A stretch of DNA of 9,588 nucleotides. Origin: a bacterium (lineage in GTDB: Bacteria > Bacillota_I > Bacilli_A > RFN20 > UBA1709). The position numbers and the translations under genes were made by a program. This document shows positions 7,171-9,588 of this stretch, in pieces (position 1 is the first letter of the stretch; each line of letters begins with the position of its first letter). The notes under the pieces are model-generated. The model saw only the letters and a program-made list of their open reading frames with translations, did not search any database and had not been told where the DNA came from. The stretch lies in NCBI GenBank assembly GCA_012511355.1, contig JAAZGG010000084.1, positions 1 to 9,588 on the forward strand, in the 5' to 3' direction.

Positions 7171-7295
7171 GCGGTACATAAAAAAGGCCGTTTTAGATAT
7201 ATTCGTTTAAGTCTTCAATTGGGAAGACCTTTAAAAAGAGAGGATTTAAAACGCCTGGTATTGTGTGAATAAATTCTTTGAAAGGAGGGAACTAT
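7171..7295 (+). promoter_or_regulatory. Structured 5' leader of the rpsL-rpsG-fusA transcript
   Basis: Two nested pairings are visible. The outer one is GGCCGTTTTA (7186-7195) with TAAAACGCC (7247-7255), nine pairs with one bulged C. The inner one is GTCTTC (7211-7216) with GAAGAC (7223-7228) around a 6-nt loop. No T tract follows the outer stem, so it does not look like a transcription attenuator. Control of translation by a ribosomal protein is possible. I recognise no known leader family. Confidence 0.4.
7281..7289 (+). promoter_or_regulatory. Ribosome binding site deciding the rpsL start
   Basis: AAAGGAGGG lies 6 nt before ATG 7296. The longer reading frame beginning at TTG 7278 would bury this site inside the gene and add six residues absent from S12, so ATG 7296 is preferred. 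Confidence 0.9.
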
Positions 7296-7706
7296 ATGCC
7301 AACAATCAATCAGTTAGTTCGTCAGGGACGAAAAAAGGTTACTTTCAAATCCAAAGCTCCGGCTTTAAATAAAGGTTGGAACTCGTTACAAAAGAAGGTT
7401 ACCAAAACCAATTCGCCTCAAAAAAGAGGGGTTTGTACACGGGTTGGAACCATGACACCTAAAAAGCCTAACTCGGCTTTACGTAAGTATGCTCGTGTTC
7501 GCTTAAGCAATGGCAATGAGGTTACCGCTTATATCGGTGGTGAAGGCCATAACTTACAAGAGCACAGTGTCGTCATGATTAGAGGCGGCCGTGTCAAGGA
7601 TTTACCTGGTGTGCGTTATCACATCGTCAGGGGAACACTTGACTGTGCGGGGGTGGATGCGCGTAGACAAGGGCGTTCACATTATGGGGCTAAAAAGCCT
7701 AAATAA
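7296..7706 (+). CDS. rpsL: Small ribosomal subunit protein S12
   Basis: The 136-residue S12 sits at the decoding centre of the 30S subunit. MPTINQLVR opens the protein. [34 protein letters not shown] follows in pieces from residue 40, then [12 protein letters not shown] (81-92) and [12 protein letters not shown] (98-109), all invariant S12 blocks. The N-terminal stretch [14 protein letters not shown] is the longer Firmicutes-type form. Lys56 and Lys101 correspond to E. coli Lys42 and Lys87, whose changes give streptomycin resistance, so the sequence is of the sensitive type. It is first gene of the str operon and has its own promoter here, preceded by an unrelated PPTase gene rather than rpoC. 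Conserved arginines are encoded by CGA, CGG and AGG, which shows these codons still mean Arg. Confidence 0.97.
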   Translation: MPTINQLVRQGRKKVTFKSKAPALNKGWNSLQKKVTKTNSPQKRGVCTRVGTMTPKKPNSALRKYARVRLSNGNEVTAYIGGEGHNLQEHSVVMIRGGRVKDLPGVRYHIVRGTLDCAGVDARRQGRSHYGAKKPK

Positions 7707-7730
7707 TTTTCAAGAAAGGAGAAATGTATT

Positions 7731-8201
7731 ATGCCACGTAAAGGTAGTGTAGCTAGAAGAGATGTTTTACCAGATCCAATTTATAACTCTAAATTAGTTA
7801 CACGTTTGATTAATAAGATTATGTTAGATGGCAAGAAGGGTACGGCTCAGGATTTACTTTATACCGCCTTTAATATGGTGGAGAAGAAGACCAATAAACC
7901 GGCAATTGAAGTCTTTGATGTCGCCATCAACAATATTATGCCTTCATTAGAATTAAAGGCTCGTCGGGTTGGCGGTTCCAACTATCAAGTTCCTGTGGAA
8001 GTTTCGCCTGAAAGAAGAATTTCTTTAGGCTTAAGATGGTTGGTCAGTTATTCAAGAACTCGTAACGAAAAGTCGATGGAGGAAAGACTCTGTAATGAAA
8101 TCATTGATGCTAGCAATGGAGTGGGAAATTCAGTTAAGAAACGTGATGATACCCATAAGATGGCAGAAGCCAATAAGGCCTTTGCCCACTTCCGTTGGTA
8201 A
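7731..8201 (+). CDS. rpsG: Small ribosomal subunit protein S7
   Basis: The 156-residue S7 has the usual length and nucleates assembly of the 30S head by binding 16S rRNA. Diagnostic blocks are [22 protein letters not shown] (from residue 15), [16 protein letters not shown] (76-91) and the C-terminal [15 protein letters not shown]. The start ATG follows AAAGGAGA at 7715-7722 and lies 24 nt after the rpsL stop. In E. coli, S7 represses translation through a structured rpsL-rpsG spacer. The 24-nt spacer here is too short for that, so any feedback must use a different site. The stop is TAA. Confidence 0.97.
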   Translation: MPRKGSVARRDVLPDPIYNSKLVTRLINKIMLDGKKGTAQDLLYTAFNMVEKKTNKPAIEVFDVAINNIMPSLELKARRVGGSNYQVPVEVSPERRISLGLRWLVSYSRTRNEKSMEERLCNEIIDASNGVGNSVKKRDDTHKMAEANKAFAHFRW

Positions 8202-8255
8202 TCACTGATAAGGATTGTATGAAGAAAGTATTAGAAGAAGGGAGGAGGAAAGTGT

Positions 8256-9588
8256 ATGGCGCGTGAATATCCCTTAGAAAAGACCCGAAATATCGGAATT
8301 ATGGCGCATATTGATGCGGGGAAGACCACCTGTACGGAGAGAATTCTTTATTTTACAGGCATCACCCATAAATTAGGTGAGACCCATGAAGGCACGGCGG
8401 TTATGGACTGGATGGCTCAAGAAAAAGAAAGAGGCATCACCATTACCTCAGCGGCCACTACGGCCCACTGGAAGGGTTATTGCATCAACGTTATCGATAC
8501 CCCAGGACATGTTGACTTTACGGTTGAAGTTGAGCGTTCATTAAGGGTCCTAGATGGGGCGGTTACCATTCTGGATGGTAAAAACGGGGTTGAACCCCAG
8601 ACCGAAACGGTTTGGCGCCAAGGTACAACTTACCAAGTTCCCAGAATTGTTTTTGTTAATAAAATGGATGCCGTAGGGGCGGATTTTGAGATGAGTGTAA
8701 GAAGTATCCATAGCCGTTTAGAGGCTAATGCTCATCCCGTCCAATATCCCATCGGCAGTGCCCAAGACTTTGAATGAGCCGTCGATATTATTCGGCGTGT
8801 GGCTTATTACTTTGAAGGAGAAAAGGGCGAAAAGTTAGTTGAAAAAAGTGTTCCTGCTAATCTAGTTAATAGGTGTGAGGAACTAAGATTAGAACTGTTA
8901 GAAAAAATTGCGGAATTTGACGATGATTTAATGATGAAGATTTTAGAGGGTGAAGAACCCAGCATTGAGGAAATCGAATCAGCCATTCGTAAAGGTGTTA
9001 TTTCTGGCTCCTTCTTCCCTGTCCTCTGTGGCTCGGCCTATAAAGATAAGGGCATTCAACCCTTACTGGATGCGGTTATCGATTACCTACCTTCTCCTAG
9101 TGATGTTGAGGCCATTAAGGGTAGCAATGAAAGAGGCGAGGAAGAAATTCGTGAGGTTGATGATAAGGCCCCCTTTGCCGCTTTGGCTTTTAAGATTGTT
9201 ACCGATCCCTTTGTCGGTAAATTAGCCTTCTTTAGAGTCTATTCAGGTCATGCCTCGGCGGGGACTTATATCTATAATGCCTCTAAAGGAACTAAAGAAA
9301 GATTAGGTCGTATTGTTAGGATGCACGCCAACAATAGGGCGGATATCAGTGATGTTTATGCTGGCGATATCGCGGCGGCTGTTGGCCTTAAGAGTACGAG
9401 TACGGGTGATACCCTTTGTGATCTTGATAAGCCTATCATTTTAGAATCAATGATCTTTCCAGAACCGGTTATTCATCAGGCGATTGAGCCAAGATCACGA
9501 GCCGATCAAGATAAATTAGCGGCGGCTCTTATCAAGTTAGCCGAAGAAGACCCCACCTTTAAGGCCTATACCGATAATGAAACTGGGC
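8256..9588 (+). CDS. fusA: Elongation factor G, with in-frame TGA at codon 174; 3' end beyond window
   Basis: EF-G is the cytoplasmic GTPase that drives translocation on the ribosome. The G domain is clear: AHIDAGKTT (P-loop, 17-25), [12 protein letters not shown] (switch I, 58-69), DTPGH (81-85) and NKMD (135-138). The frame reaches TGA at 8775-8777, then continues without any stop for 270 more codons to the window end. The downstream part is plainly [47 protein letters not shown] and [14 protein letters not shown] blocks. The context FE-TGA-AVDII aligns with FEGIIDLV in B. subtilis-type EF-G, so the TGA replaces a glycine and is one base from GGA. A GGAGGAGG at 8241-8248 supports the ATG. 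An essential gene with no other damage argues for a sequence error, a recent nonsense mutation or recoding rather than old decay. Confidence 0.93.
8775..8777 (+). other. In-frame TGA codon inside fusA
   Basis: The codon sits between GAA and GCC at EF-G residue 174. It is the only in-frame TGA in any gene of the window, and no gene of the window uses TGA as its terminator (five TAA and three TAG). There is no frameshift: the same frame is open and EF-G-like on both sides. Confidence 0.9.

Noticed and set aside
7141..7295. T-box or other known riboswitch, or a leader-peptide attenuator, before rpsL
   Set aside because: I see no T-box consensus, no terminator with a T tract, and only trivial start-to-stop frames in the leader.
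8774..8818. ATG overlapping the fusA TGA (ATGA), possible start of a new gene
   Set aside because: The frame ends after 14 codons and lacks a ribosome binding site, whereas the original fusA frame continues as EF-G.
8950..9225. Forward open frame of 91 codons inside the second half of EF-G
   Set aside because: The EF-G frame covers the region with clear family blocks; this frame encodes no recognisable protein and exists only because it lacks stops by chance.
8256..9588. Reading fusA as two split genes or as a selenoprotein
   Set aside because: There is no start and ribosome binding site just after the TGA, no insertion between the halves, and no known selenocysteine at this glycine position of EF-G.
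1..9588. tRNA or rRNA genes, CRISPR arrays, insertion sequences, phage attachment sites
   Set aside because: I found no cloverleaf-like sequences, no regularly spaced repeats, no transposase reading frame and no terminal inverted repeats; non-coding gaps are all under 200 nt.

Overview
This window looks like a low-GC Bacilli or Mollicutes-type genome (former Tenericutes). It has short gene spacing, AGGAGG-type ribosome binding sites, Firmicutes-style S12, S7 and EF-G sequences, and lipobox lipoproteins with Ser/Thr-rich linkers. All legible arginine and tryptophan codons behave normally, with about 30 Trp codons, all TGG, so a Mycoplasma-type TGA=Trp code is not supported. The eight complete gene ends are TAA or TAG. 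The only in-frame TGA lies inside fusA.

Region 1 (1-5954) is a same-strand run of envelope genes with gaps of 18, 12 and 29 nt: the 3' end of a sugar-type ABC substrate-binding protein, a full tandem paralogue, a lipoprotein with a staphylococcal-nuclease domain, and an 835-residue lipoprotein built from apparent Ig-like and OB-fold modules. It ends at an 8-bp GC-rich hairpin. The layout suggests one surface operon for binding and cutting extracellular nucleic acid and taking up a product. This is inference, because the permease and ATPase genes are not in the window.

Region 2 (5964-7110) holds two small independent enzymes: a Nudix (MutT-like) hydrolase with no visible ribosome binding site just after the hairpin, and a GTG-started Sfp-type phosphopantetheinyl transferase.

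Region 3 (7136-9588) is the start of the str operon: a near-consensus promoter whose spacer carries a perfect 16-bp palindrome, a 125-nt leader that can fold, then rpsL, rpsG and fusA (cut by the window end). fusA has a TGA at codon 174, where EF-G normally has glycine, and then stays open to the window end.

The most notable items are the nuclease/OB-fold/binding-protein operon, the TGA in an essential gene, and the palindromic operator-like site on the ribosomal promoter.
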